A DNA stretch of 64,000 nucleotides from Malania oleifera (Eukaryota > Streptophyta > Magnoliopsida > Santalales > Ximeniaceae), in contig NC_080426.1 of the NCBI RefSeq assembly GCF_029873635.1, positions 56,186,093-56,250,092 of the forward strand, read 5' to 3'. Shown here one piece after another: positions 10,150 through 22,906 of the stretch. The notes beneath the pieces were generated by a model, which worked only from the letters and a program-made list of their open reading frames with translations, searched no databases and was not told where the DNA came from. Each line of letters begins with the position of its first letter. The stretch's first letter is position 1. The position numbers and the translations under genes are program-made.

Positions 10150-12420
10150 TTAAAGTATAAGTTATATGTATACAAAGTAAAAGTAAAAGTAATATATATA
10201 TAAAAGTAAAGTTAAGTAGGTTAAAAAAAAAAAAAAAAGGATAAAAGAAGATTAAAGAAGCCTGAACAGCAGCTTCTGTCTCCTTCTCTCTCTCTGCATT
10301 TCTCCAGCTTCTCTCTGCGACCCGCCATCTCCGTTTCCACTTCTCTTTTTCTCCTCAATTTCATCTGCCTAACGAGTGCCAATCGAAAAATGGAAGGTGC
10401 CGTTGGATTCGTAACTCCGCCACCGACATTTTCACTGGAGCGGATTTGTCGTGGGAACAACTTAAGTATTGTTCCTGGGGAAAGGTAATTTTTCCCCAAT
10501 TTCTCAATTTCTGGTTAAATCTGCTATTAAATCAACGATCAGGCACCACCACCGAGTCCTAATCGTCGTTGTTGTCATTTTGGCATAGGTAATTTTTTAA
10601 TTGGGGTTTTCTAGGCCTTACTTCAAAGTTAGAGTGGGATTTGGAAAATTTGGCAATTTGGCTAAATTTAAAGGTATATTTATTTATTTAGGAATTATGG
10701 CCCTAGGAAGTATTAAATTAATATTTTATTCATGAATAATTTATTGGAACTAGGAATTTAATTTCAGCGTCCGAGTGAGCGCCGCAGGTATTTTTCGAAG
10801 TCCCTGTTGGCGTAGTTCAAGAAACTAGGTAAGGGAAAAAATATATATTAAATCAGAATTTTTATGAATTTAATGAAAAAAATAAATTGTGTTATATGTA
10901 CATGTATATGTTTCGGTATGGGTAAAATGCCAACTGTTTAAATTATATTTCTTTCGAATTTAGGGTTGTTTATTAGATATGTATATGCGAAAATGAACTG
11001 ATGAAAGTGGAAAAATATTTTCAGGATAATTAAGTAAGAAATGAAAGGTATTTTTAGTATATAAACACTAAATGTTGGTTGGCTTATTTTACAGGCAGTG
11101 TATGAATTTTAGATGCAGGCTAAGTAAGTAAAACAATGAGAATAAAATATGATATGGACAATGTTGCCTGTGTATGTTAAATGCAACCATGTAAATGTAA
11201 GATAGCTGAAAGAGAGCCATGTTAGCAGATCTAGCACACTTCTGTGTAGACTAACTAATGACAGCTAAAAGGAGTTTTGTTAGCAGATTTAGCACGTTTC
11301 TACGTAAACTAACTGATGATGGCTAAAGACCAGCTGTAGTATGAAGTAATGAAATGAAATGTTATGCAATGAAATGAAATGACAAATGTAAATGATGTAA
11401 ATGGGAAAGAGCCACTTAAAGTGAAACGAAATGCAAAGTTAAGTTATGAACATGAATGAATGTGCACGAATGTATAATGACAGAAATGAAGGATGTATTA
11501 TGATAAAAGAAGTATGTATGTACGTAAAACATGTTACGATTGGGCAAGGCGTACCTTTCGCCTGAGGGCTTGCTGAGTAAGGCAAGTGCACTAGTAGCTT
11601 CAGATGTGGCAGCAGCTACATAATGCACTAGGGCAGAGGGAACCTACTTGTATGGGCGGGTAGAATTCTCAATCCTTAGGGCCTTTGCCGGTAAACTATT
11701 GTTGAATGCGTGGGTACGAGATCAATCTAACACTTGAGGGCTTACTGAGTAAGGTGAGTGCCCTGGTATGCTTAAATTGTGACCTTCGGGTTGCTAAATG
11801 TATCAGAGCATAAGGGTGTTACTTGTATGGGCGCGTAATCACCTTTATCCTCGGGTAATCTCATGGGTTAAACATTTGCATGTGTTTGTTTAGGATCAGA
11901 AAATGGTTTCAGGAAATTATGTTAATGATTTGCAAATATTATAAAATGATATGTATAATCTCATGATGACCACACGCTGAGTTTAATATATTGTTTCTTC
12001 CCTTACTGAGATGTGTCTCACCCGAATATGAATTCATTTTTCAGGATTTCTCAAGATCGAGCTTTGAGAGCTCGAGATTTTATAACATTTTTGGAAAATA
12101 AAAGAAAAAGGGTATATTTTTATGTTAATTCTAATATGTATATTTTATGTTTTATGTCTTTATATTTTAAGTCAGTTATGAAAGGATAGTTGTGAAACTT
12201 ACTGGTATTAGGGGATAATGTTTTGGAGACATGTATATATTTGAATACTGGTGAATGATTAATTTATTATGGTTGGTAGTTAGACTTAGTAAACTCTAGT
12301 ATTATGTTATCTAGAGATTATGATCATGTTTTTCCGTTGCGTATGTTTTGGAATATGATTTATGAGGATATGATCAGGTATAACGCCCCGGACCCGGGTT
12401 TAAGGGTTCAGGTTGTTACA
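9883..12420 (+). mobile_element. Solo LTR (Gypsy-type) inside Copia gag, TSD AAAAA
   Basis: The element begins TGTAATATCCCG and ends GGTTGTTACA, with AAAAA directly before (9878-9882) and after (12421-12425) it. The Copia gag reading continues on the far side, so the insertion edges are exact. Inside are an AT-rich U3 with an (AT)n run (10099-10145), a CT-rich transcript-start-like region (10270-10320), a pair of roughly 66-bp repeats (11205-11335), and a pair of longer repeats sharing 'GAGGGCTT.CTGAGTAAGG' (11563 and 11737). No internal coding remains, so it arose by LTR-LTR recombination. Confidence 0.85.
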
Positions 12421-13709
12421 AAAAAGGTATGGAGAGTTAAAGGAGAGTCAAACACTAACCCCCGTGGATCCAAGAAAATCTTGGTACCAAAAGTAGTTAT
12501 TTGATTATGTCTTGCAGATGTGCTTGAGATTGTCCACTTTGAAAGATAGATGGTATATGGACAGTGGGTGTTCACATCATATGACTAGGGATAAAGCTAA
12601 ATTCGCATCCATCACACCAAAGGATAAAGGATTTGTCACTTTTGGGGACAATGCAAAAGGAAGGATCACAGGTATAGGTAAAGTTGGTAACGATTCATCA
12701 CTTATTATAGAAGATGTTTTACTATTTGATGGTTTAAAACATAACGTATTAAGTATATGTCAGCTATGTGATAAAGGTTATAAAGTATCTTTTGAACATG
12801 ACAAGTGCATTGTTGAACATAAAACTGATAACAAAATTTTATTCGCTGCTGAGCATCATGAAAATGCATATACCACTAGCTTTGATAATCTTGCTTCTCA
12901 ACATGTAACCTATTTTTTTTGCTATGAATGAGATTAGTTGGATTTGGCATAGGAGACTAAGACACGTAAACATGGACTTAATATCTTAACTAGTTAAGGA
13001 AGACTTAGTTAAGGGATTGCCTAAGACTAAATTCGCGAAAAACAAAATCTGTGATGCATGTCAACTAGGAAAATAAGCAAGATCCAGATTTAAGAAGAAG
13101 AAAGTAATCTCTACTACTAGGCCACTTCAAATGTTACATTTAGATTTATTTGGTCCAAACCCAATTTAGAGTTTAGGAGGAAAATCATACGCATTTATTA
13201 TAGTTGATGATTATTCTAGATATACATGGGTACTATTTTTAAGTCACAAAGATGAAACGTGTGAAAAACTCATTAAACTATGCAAGAAAATTCAAAACGC
13301 AAAAGCACATACAATAAAAAATATTCGGAGTGATAGGGGTAGAGAATTTAAATATCAAAATATGGAAGAATATTGTAATTCATTTGGAATATTCCATAAC
13401 TTTTTAGCTCCTAGAACACCTCAACAAAACGGAATAGTTGAAAAAAAGAATAGGTCTATACCAGAAATGGCCAGAACTATGCTTAATGAGCATAAGTTAC
13501 CTAAATACTTCTGGGTTGAGGCATTGAATATCGTCTGCTATGTTCTAAATAGAGTTTTGATTAGACCATCTCTGAATAAGACTCCATATGAATTATGGAA
13601 TGGTCATAGACCAAACATCTCGTATTTTCATGTCTTTGGCTATAAATGCTTTGTGTTTAGAGACAATGAACACTTTGGAAAGTTTGATGTAAAATCAGAT
13701 GAAGGTATC
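12421..13709 (+). pseudogene. Copia gag end, protease and integrase
   Basis: After the solo LTR, gag ends with VWRVKGESNTNPRG. Protease follows (12512-12931) with WYMDSGCSHHMT, where DSG is the aspartic protease site. Integrase comes next: the zinc-binding HHCC region (WHRRLRHVNMD...ICDACQLGK, near 12945-13075), the catalytic core with LHLDLFGPNP, SDRGREF and NGIVEKKNRS supplying the DDE residues, and the C-terminal GYKCFVFRDNEHFGKFD. In-frame stops occur near 12985, 13070 and 13168. The reading ends at 13709 where the Gypsy LTR begins. The next piece of Copia lies beyond 20290. Confidence 0.88.
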
Positions 13710-13735
13710 TGTAACATCCTCAAAATTCTTACCAT

Positions 13736-13766
<31 letters not shown>

Positions 13767-15745
13767 CTACATCCATACCTAAGCAACGGAAACACAAATC
13801 ATATAACCATTTATATATATACTATACAATACCAGAATCCAGTATATACAAGTCATAACCATACAAAATAAACCCCTCCAACATCATCTATCTCAAAAAT
13901 ACAAAACTCTGTCATAACTCACCCTACAACTGGGGTAATCAAGTAAACTTCCTATTCGCGAGCCTAATCTGCTCGCCTAGCTGTCTCATCTGAAAAATGG
14001 TAAAGTAATGGGGTGAGTCGACGCTCAGTAAGTAGAAATATGTTATTACTAGTTTGTGATGACCGAGTCATAAAATTATAATAATAGTATTTAAAAACTG
14101 CATAATCTAGAAATGCTGTACAACACATGTACAATATCTTAAAACATTTGTATCATTTGAACTTTCTATCATTCATAGTGCTACATTATGTATACAAAAA
14201 AAAAAAGCTATAAAACTGTATACATATACATAACTGTTTTCTTTCCTTGGGACTCTATATGTCATGATTTGACCCCTCATGACAAGGTTGTGCGGCCCAT
14301 AGGTGGGACTTAACCTGGTCGGCCCTCTAGGCAAGTCACTATACTCTACACTACCTCAGCCCGACCAAACTGCATGCTCTTCTAGGCATGGGACTGGCTA
14401 CTACCTCGTCAAACCGGCCCCCTCAATCCAGCGAACTGGGGAGTTGCATACTCTCCGAGCACGACTGACGGTACCCACACACTATCTGAGATATGTGATT
14501 GCACTTTATCTATATCTAGCAAAGGTACCGTGCTCTGTATTCTATACCTGTTCTGTATCTGTCTGTAATCTTTCCGCAAGGATCTGATACTATATATATA
14601 TATATATACTATGCTCTTTATACTGTTTTCATTATATTTCCAAAATAACCATAACACTATATTGCTGTACTATAGATACTGTAATATATGTAGCATCTTG
14701 ATGCTATAACTGTGTAATCTTTCTATACTTTCTTTCTATATAATCTGTCTGTACTTCCTTTTTCTATAATCCAAGTGTTATGGCATTTTGGAAAACATAA
14801 CTTTCTATATACACTGTATATACTATTCTGAATAAATATCTGCATACTGATATGTATCTAATTGTCTATATAATTATCTGAATAAAACTGTATATGTGTA
14901 CATATTCTGTTTGTATAAAATATCTATAACTGTATAACTTGAAATACTGAAAAACTGCATAAAACTCCATTTCAATATCATGTACTCAGGCCACACATAC
15001 TTTGAAAATTCACATTCTGTATAATATCTGGTATACATGAATATATATATATATATATATATATAAAATTTCTGATAACATAAATAAATTTCTTAGCATA
15101 GCATATTTCCCTTACCTTAACTTTGAAAAACCCCTATAAATTCTAGCTCTATACCCGCAGGGTTCCTAACTCAACATCCTGAAAATAATATCCCCCAGAA
15201 TAAAATATCAGTATTTTCTTACCTACAACATTTCTCATAACTACAAGGAAGGCATAATCTGAACAAAATACCTTACCCTAGATTTGGGATGAATTTCAAA
15301 TCAACTTTCCCCACGATATGCTCTGGAAAACTTGCATAGAACTTCGCCACGAGCATCGTGATGGCCTCAGATCTTCAATCAGGTGAGAAATGGGGCCAAG
15401 ATCGAAAAGAGAAGGGGAGGGAGTCGTAGGAGAGAGAGAGAGAGAGAAAGAAGGGTTTGCGCTGAAATTTTGGTTAAAAGTATGAGTTTCAGCTATTTAT
15501 AGAACTGGATTCGTCGATGAGCAACATCATCTCGTCGACGAGTCCTTTAATAATTTCGTCAATGAAACCCACTCCTCGTCGACGAAATTTAGACTACTAA
15601 AAAACCTCTCTCTGTATTTCCTCGTCGACAAATCTTACCTTCGTTGACGAGGCCCTGGTAATTTCCCTCAGTTATTCCTTTTGTTACTATTTCCATTTAC
15701 CTTCCTTTTTATTATTTAAATATCATTATTTTTCAGGTCGTTACA
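13710..15745 (-). repeat. 3' LTR of the Gypsy element
   Basis: In element orientation it begins TGTAACGACCTGAAAAATAATG and ends AGGATGTTACA. The U3 carries a TCGTCGACGA array (15509-15655), then a TATAAATAG box near 15494-15502, then an R/5' UTR-like GA/CT-rich stretch (15430-15460). Several (AT)n runs lie inside (13737-13760, 14590-14607, 15040-15064). Confidence 0.85.
15509..15655. promoter_or_regulatory. TCGTCGACGA motif array (3 of 6)
   Basis: About six copies (ATTCGTCGATGAG, CTCGTCGACGAG, CTCGTCGACGAAA and variants) lie just upstream of the minus-strand TATA box. This is the cleanest example of the palindrome array in a Gypsy LTR. Confidence 0.55.
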
Positions 15746-15988
15746 TTCTCCCCTCCTTATAAAATTTCGTCCTCGAAATTTACTATCTGTATTTCCATCA
15801 ATCATCCCATAAAGGCAAATGATCTGCTTATTTTATTACCTGCCCTCACTTGTGGCAGAGGAATACCGTGGTTACATTTATGTTCTGGGAAATTACACAT
15901 ATAAAATTAAAAACTATCTACTAACTAAAATCAATACATCTACCTGCAAAAGAAACTTATCTAACTATTATACTTTAGCTGAGTACCT

Positions 15989-18900
15989 CTATACCTCTTG
16001 AAACAATTGCGGGTATTTCTGTTTGATCTGCTCCTCGAACTCCCAAGAAGCTTCCTCTATGACGTGATTCCTCCACAAAACTTTAACTAACTGTATTTTT
16101 TTAGTGCGTAAAGTCTGAACCTTTTTGTCCAAAATCTGTACTAGTACTTCTTCATATGCTAATGAATCCTTAAGCTCAATCCTTGCATAGCTAATGATGG
16201 GGGATGGGTCTTGGACATATTTCCTTAACATGGCAACATGAAACATGTTATGAATTCAAGCCAAAGCTGGCGACAAAGCTAGCCTATAGGCAACTAACCT
16301 TATTCTCTCAAGTATCTCAAAAGGACCAATATACCTAGAGCTCAACTTGCCCTTTTTTCCAAACCTCATAACTCCTTTCAAAGGAGCTATCTTCAAAAAT
16401 ACTCGATCTCCCCCATCAAATTCCAACTCTCGACGGCGAGTGTCTACGTAGCTTTTCTGCCGACTTTGTGTTGTACTGATGCTTTCTTTAATTAGTCGAA
16501 CCTTGTCACAAGCCTGTTGTACTATCTCTAGACCCAAAACTTGTGTTTCGCCTACCTCATCCCAGAAGAGAGGAGAACGACATCTCCTACCATACAATGC
16601 CTCGTATGGAGCCATGCCAATACTAGCTTAGTAGCTGTTATTATAAGAAAATTCAACTAACGGCATAAACTGAATCTAATTGCCTCTAAAATCAAGCACA
16701 CAAACACGAAGCATATCCTCTAGTGTCTAAATCGTCATCTCAGTCTGACCATCTTTCTGGGGATAAAAAGCAGTGCTAAAAGCTAACTGCGTACCCATAA
16801 CCACCTGAAAACTTTTCTAGAATCATGAAGTAAATCAAGGATCTCGATCCGAGACTATGGATACTGGTACTCCATGAACACGAATCATCTCGTGAACATA
16901 TATCTCTGCTATCTGTCCATGGAATAACCGATTTTAATAGGGATGAAATGAGCATTTTTCGTCAGACGATCTATAACCACCCAAATCGTATTCAGTCCCT
17001 GTCGTACCAGTGGTAATCCCATAACGAAGTCCATTGAAACGTGGTCCCATTTCCATTCTGTAATGAACAATGGCTGCAACTGTCCTGTCGGTCTCTGGTG
17101 CTCAGCTTTAACTTGCTGACATGTCAAGCATTGCTGAACAAACTCGACTATCTCCCTCTTCATTCCACTCCACTAGAAATACTCTCGTAAGTCCTGTACA
17201 TTTTAGTACTTTCGGGATGGACCGTGTATAGGGATCTATGAGCCTCCTCCAGTATAGTTCTCCTGATCTCAGTATCTGCAGTAACACATAGCCTAGTACG
17301 GAATCACAGAGCTCCGTCATCTGATATACTGAACTTCTCTCCCCGACAATCCCGCACTCTAGCCATCACCTCTACCAACTCTACATCATCGCCCTGAGTT
17401 GCTTTAATCCTCTCATATAGTGTAGGCTAAACCACTAGACTAGCAATAACTGCCTGAGGACTCTTCTCTACCAATTCTATCTTGAGCCTCTCCAAATCCA
17501 TCAGAATTGAGTGCTGAACCTTCATAGCTACCAGTACGGGTCCCCCTGATTTCCTACTCAGAGCATCTGCCACTACATTTGCTTTTCCTGGGTGGTAACT
17601 AATCGTGCAATCATAGTATTTAAAAGGCTCTAGCCACCTTCTTTGCCTCATATTCAACTCTTTCTGGGTAAAGAAATATTTCAAACTTTTATGATTCGTG
17701 AAAATGTCGCACTTTCCACCATATAAATAATGCCTCTAGATCTTGAGAGCATACACCACTGCAGCAAGCTCTAAATCATGGACAAGATAATTCTTCTCAT
17801 ATTCTTTAAGTTGTCTGAACGCATATGCAATGACCCTGCCGTACTACATCAACACGCATCCAAGACCTTTCAAAGAGGCATCATTGTATATTACGAATCC
17901 ATCCTCCCCTAAAGGAATAGCCAGTACTGGAGCTAAAACAAATTACTGCTTTAACTCTTGAAAACTCTGCTCACAGTTATCAGTCTATTCCAATTTTACA
18001 TTTTTCCTCATAAGTCATGTTAATGAACCTGATAGTCTAGAGAAACCATCCACAAAGCGTCGGTAATAACTTGCTAATCCCAAAAAGCTCCTAACTTCTT
18101 GAATACTTCCCGACCTTTCCCAACTCACAACAGCCTCTATCTTATCGGATCAACTGATACTCCTGCTTCTGAAATCACATAGCCGAGAAAAGTAACCTGC
18201 CTTAACCAGAACTCACATTTCTTGAATTTTGCATGCAATTTTCTTTCCCTTAATACCTACAACACTAGTCTCAAATGATGCTCGTGGTCCTCAAAACTTC
18301 TTGAATAGACCAGTATATCATCGACAAACACAACCACAAACTGATCTAAGTATTGACAGAATACCCGATTCATCAAATCCTTGAATACTGCTGGTGCTTT
18401 AGTCAATACAAATGGCATCACTAAAAACTTGTAATGCCCATACCAGGTACGAAATGTGGTCTTCGAAATATCTTCTCCTTTAACTTTCACCCGATGATAA
18501 CCCGACCACAGGTCAATTTTAAAGTAAACCTGGGTCCCCTGGAGCTGATCAAATAAATCATCGATCCTAGGGATAGGGTATTTATTCTTAACTATCAATT
18601 TATTTATCTCCCTATAATCAATGCACAACCTCATGGTTCCATTTTCTTTTTCACGAACAAAATTGGCGCTCCCCAGGGCGACACACTGGGCCTGATAAAA
18701 CCCTTATCCAGCAATTCCTAGAGCTGATCTTTCAGTTCTTTCAACTCGAATGGAACCATACGATATGGTGCTTTAGATACTGGTGCAGATCCTGGCAACA
18801 AGTTTACAGTGAACTCAATCTCATGATCAGGCGGCAAACCAGGTAATTCTTCTGGAAATACATCTGGAAAATCTCTCACTACTGGTATATCAGCTTGTCT

Positions 18901-19440
18901 CAATGCTTCTTTTGGCAATTCTTTTATGTATGCCACATACCCATGACAACCATCTTGTAGCAGTCTCCTCACCTAAATAGCCGACACCAGCTGTGATGAG
19001 GCACGCACGCGTGAACTAGTAAATCTAAATTCTGGCTCACCCGGGGGTCTGAAAATTACTTTTTTCTGATGAAAATCAATACTAGTGTGATAAATAGCTA
19101 ACCAATCCATACCCAGTATCACATCAAATCCCTACATATCAAGGACCACAAGATTGGCTAATAGCACTCTCTCCTGAATACTTACTAGAAAATTTCGGAG
19201 TACCCTCCTGCATCTAACCACAGATCCCATCGGCGTACCCACAGACAATTATATATCTAATGGTTGTGTCTCTATTCCAGCTATCTTCACATATCCCGCC
19301 AATATAAAAGAGTGGGTGGCACCTGTATCAAACAAAATAGTCATTTTACGTGGTAAAGCAGTAAGAATACTTGGGACCACGTCTCCAGCCGTCTCAGCGT
19401 CTCCCGGTGTCAATGTGTAGACCCTCGCCGGCGCAGTGTT
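15989..19440 (-). pseudogene. Gypsy pol: protease, RT, RNase H, integrase, chromodomain
   Basis: Read on the minus strand: protease near 19340 with the active-site segment ILFDTGATHSFI; RT from 18972 with VSKAPYRMVP, then [11 protein letters not shown] and the catalytic FVDDILVYS (18257-18634); RNase H remnants with [18 protein letters not shown] (17427-17684); integrase zinc region with CLTCQQVKAEHQ and core motif SMDFVMGLP (16909-17163), ending with APYEALYGRRCRSP and the GPF segment YIGPFEIL (16256-16615); and a C-terminal chromodomain-like KVLWRNHVIEEASWE (15989-16246). Such chromodomains direct insertion to heterochromatin. Stops and frameshifts separate the blocks, so the polyprotein is broken. 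Confidence 0.88.
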
Positions 19441-20290
19441 CCTCTGCTGACCACCGCGGGGCGCTTGATCTCCACCTCGAAATGGTATGGAAGCCTGTGC
19501 ATAATTCGATGGCATCTGACACGATCGAGCCATATGACTAAGCCTCCCGCATCGATAACAAACATTTTCCCCTAGTTGGCACTCACCAGGATGTCTCCGT
19601 CTGCATCTAGGAAAAATGGCAGGAAGTTGTCCACCCTGAAATCCACCATGCTCTACCATCTGTCTCTGACCTCTGCCAAATCTACCCCCTCTCTAAGGGC
19701 CTCATCTGGGACCCACTTGAAATCTCGAGGGTGCGGTCCTCTTCTTCTGACTCTGTGTCTCAATCTCTTTTGGTAGACTCTCCTCTGCAATAATCGCCCT
19801 GTCAACCAACTCTGTAAAATCCTGGATCCTCAATACCGCCACCTGCCTGTAGATATCTCGCCTCAAATTCCTCTCGAACATTCTGGCCTTCTTTACTTCA
19901 TTGGGGACGATATATGGGTAGAAACGCGAGGGCTCGATAAATCTCGTTGCGTATTACAGGACTGTCATCGACCCTTGGGATAAGCTCAGGAACTCCTGAA
20001 TTTGGGCCTCTCTGACTGAAGCAGGATAGTATCTATAAAAGAATATATCACTGAAACAGGCCCAGGTCATCGGTACTGGAGTCGTCCTCTGCTCCTCCAG
20101 TAGTCTAGTGGCCGTCCACCATCTCTCAGCCTCCCTTGCCAGTGTAGTGAAGTATTGTCAGGATCTTCTCTACCTCCTGCACCCAATTCTAAGCAACTGC
20201 AGGGTCAGTCGCTCCAGAAAATGCTGGTGGATTCATTTTCATAAATTTCTCTATGGTACATCCCTGAACTAGAGATGGATTAAATGAAGA
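19441..20290 (-). pseudogene. Gypsy gag with zinc knuckle, N-terminus deleted
   Basis: The minus-strand reading from about 20280 gives LVQGCTIEKFMKMNPPAFSG, a well-conserved stretch of chromovirus gag, followed by a stop where Trp or Lys is usual. A CCHC knuckle (CYRCGRLSHMARSC) lies near 19530-19570, just before the protease. The part upstream of LVQG is absent. Several stops are present. Confidence 0.8.
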
Positions 20291-22105
20291 TTAATAATTG
20301 TAGAATCCATTCACGTTGTATTCGATGAATCCAATCTTTTTTCTAAAATGATTGATGAGGATGAAATTCAGATTAATAAGGAATTTGACGAACTGTCTAT
20401 TGAAAATGATTCATATAAGAGAAATGAAATTAAGGAACCATCTATTGAAAATAATCAATTTGAAAGTAAAGTAAATGAACTACCTAAAGAATGGAAGTAC
20501 ATAAAGAATCATCCCATTAATCAAATAATAGGTGAACCATCTCGTGAAGTAGCCACACGATCCACACTTAGAAATATGATTAGTCATTGTGCCTTTTTAT
20601 CTCAAGAAGAACCTAAGAATTTGAGTGAAGCAATTGAGGATGAATCTTTGGTGATGTCCATGCAAGATGAGTTAAACCAGTTTGAGAGAAATAAAGTTGA
20701 AGAGAAATAAAGTATGGGCATTAGTTCCTAGACCTGAGGATAAGACAGTTATTGGAACAAAATGGATATATAAGAACAAGAAAGATGAACATGGGATAGT
20801 TGTTAGAAATAAGGCAAGACTAGTAGCTCAAGTACATAACTAGGAAGAAGGAATAGACTTTGAGGAAGCCTTTGCACCTGTTGCTAGAATGGAAGCTATT
20901 CGTATGTTGTTAGCTTATGCTACTTTTAAGGATTGCAAACTATATCAAATGGATGTCAAAAGCGCATTTTTAAATGGTTACATAAGTGAAGAGGTATATG
21001 TAGAATAACCCCCAGGTTTTGGAAACCATAAGTATCCAAAACATGTTTATAAACTAACTAAAGCCTTGTACGGTTTAAAGAAAGCTCCTAGAACTTGGTA
21101 TGAAAGGCTAAGCGGTTTTCTACTGGATAATGGATTTATCAGAGGAAAGATAGACACAACACTATTCATAAAAACGAAGAATGAAAACATGCTCCTAGTT
21201 CAAGTATACGTAGATGATATCATTTTTGGAGCAACAAATGAAGAATTGTGCAATGAGTTTGCAAGTACTATGCAAAATGAATTTGAGATGAGCATGATGG
21301 GTGAACTTAATTTCTTCCTAGGACTTCAAATCAAATAAGAAAAACATGTAATTTTTATAAATCAATTGAAGTACATTAGAGACTTACTCAAAAGGTTTAA
21401 TATGGAAGATGGAAAAATACTAGGAACACCTATGAGTTCTTCTTTGAAATTAAACAAAGACGAACAAGGTATACCAGTAGATGTTAAGCTCTATTGTGGG
21501 ATGATTGATAGCTTACTATATCTGACTACCAGCAAGCCTAACATAATGTTTAGTGTATGCTTGTACACAAGATTTTAGGCTGCACCTAAAAGTCACATTT
21601 ATTAGTTGTCAAACGAATACTTAGATACTTGATAGGAACCGTGGAACTTGGATTATGGTATCCTAAGTATACATCCTTTTAGATTATTAGTTATTCAGAT
21701 GTTGATTTTGCCGAAAGTAAAGTAGATAGAAAAAGTACTAGCAACACATGTCATTTCCTAGGACATTCATTAGTATCTTGGTTTTCAAAGAAGAAAAATT
21801 CAGTTGCTCTATCCACAGCCGAGGCTAAATATGTAGCGGCTGAAAGTTGTTGTGCTCAAACGCTATACATGAAGCAACAACTTATAGATTTTGTATTAAG
21901 CTATGACACAATTCCTATAAGATGCGACAATACGAGTGCAATAAACATCTCAAAGAATCCTATATCACATTCACAAACTAAACATATAGAAATTAGATAT
22001 CATTTTCTTCATGATCATGTGCAAAAAGGAGACGTGACACTTAAATTTATATGCACAGATGAACAATGGGCAGACATAATTTACAAAACCACTTGTGGAG
22101 GATAG
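20291..22105 (+). pseudogene. Copia reverse transcriptase and RNase H (large Copia, 3' half)
   Basis: The Copia frame resumes with VESIHVVFDESN (about 20302), a conserved segment between integrase and RT. Then come an acidic linker (20348-20710), the RT with WALVPRPEDKTVIGTKWIYK in shifted frame (about 20715-20790), [25 protein letters not shown] and the catalytic VYVDDIIFG (about 21205). RNase H motifs (STAEAKYVAAESCCAQ; DNTSAINISKNP; QTKHIEIRYHFL) run to 22105. Stops occur near 20840, 21006, 21337 and 21577. Roughly 20 codons of linker between FDVKSDEG (13700) and VESIHVV are missing, which marks a deletion at the Gypsy junction. Confidence 0.88.
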
Positions 22106-22906
22106 GTTTATCCAAATTAGATGAGAATTAGGTCTAATGCATAGTCGAGAAGTTGCTTAGAATTACGTTAGGTTACATAATTAAGGGGGAGCAACTTACA
22201 TTAACATTAATACTTATTTAAACACTTCACAATTGGCGAATTGTTTTTAACACTTGGTATTAAACTCAAAGTAGGTGATTGCAAGTTAAATTTTTTTTTT
22301 GGTTACATGACACATGTTGATGCTCAAATAAAAACTATTGGACTTTAATGGACTGATTTGTTTATCCATGTCTATGAAATTGAAATATTGTGTCTGTTTA
22401 CATTGACAGTTAATTCAACAATGCAAATATACATTAGAAAGGCGAAGAAGTAAATTGAATAACATAGGGAGATATATTTCAAAATACAATTTTCAAATAT
22501 AAATGTTGCATTTTTTTTTTTGCAAAGATGAGATATATTTCTGTGAGAACATTTTTTTTTTATATATATGTACCTTTTTGTTGATGTCAAAAAATGGGAA
22601 GAAATTTAGCAAAAAAGATAAAATGATTTTTTTTGGAAATGATTTTTTTTTTTGGAGAATTTTGTAAGAAAAAATAAATTATGTTTTTTATTTTATCAAA
22701 AAGAGGGAGAAGTAAGCATTTTAACTTTTAAGAGTATAGTATAGACATATATACTAGCAAAGATATTGCATATTCTACAATGTGTATGAATTTCATTGTG
22801 TGTAACCTATATTACTGAATTCTAAATTATGTATTATCTTAGGAGGAGGCTTGTTAGGCATAACCCATTTTTGCTCGTGTATTTGTCATCATCAAAAAAG
22901 GGAGAT
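22106..22906 (+). other. Copia 3' spacer and polypurine tract
   Basis: This is the noncoding tail between RNase H and the 3' LTR. A first purine tract TTAAGGGGGAGCAAC lies at about 22181-22195, and the functional-looking polypurine tract AAAAAAGGGAGAT (22894-22906) abuts the LTR start. The stretch between them is AT-rich with T-runs and no gene. Confidence 0.75.

Larger units (their letters stand above)
13710..20290 (-). mobile_element. Chromodomain Gypsy element, 5' end deleted
   Basis: A minus-strand Gypsy element inserted in the Copia integrase. It has a 3' LTR (13710-15745), a polypurine tract (GGAGGGGAGAA on the minus strand, 15746-15757), and gag, protease, RT, RNase H, integrase and chromodomain in Gypsy order. 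The 5' LTR, primer site and start of gag are missing: gag sequence runs straight into Copia sequence at about 20290. Because that side was deleted with some Copia sequence, no target duplication can be read. The chromodomain and the polypurine tract context fit the Tekay clade of chromoviruses (inferred). Confidence 0.88.
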
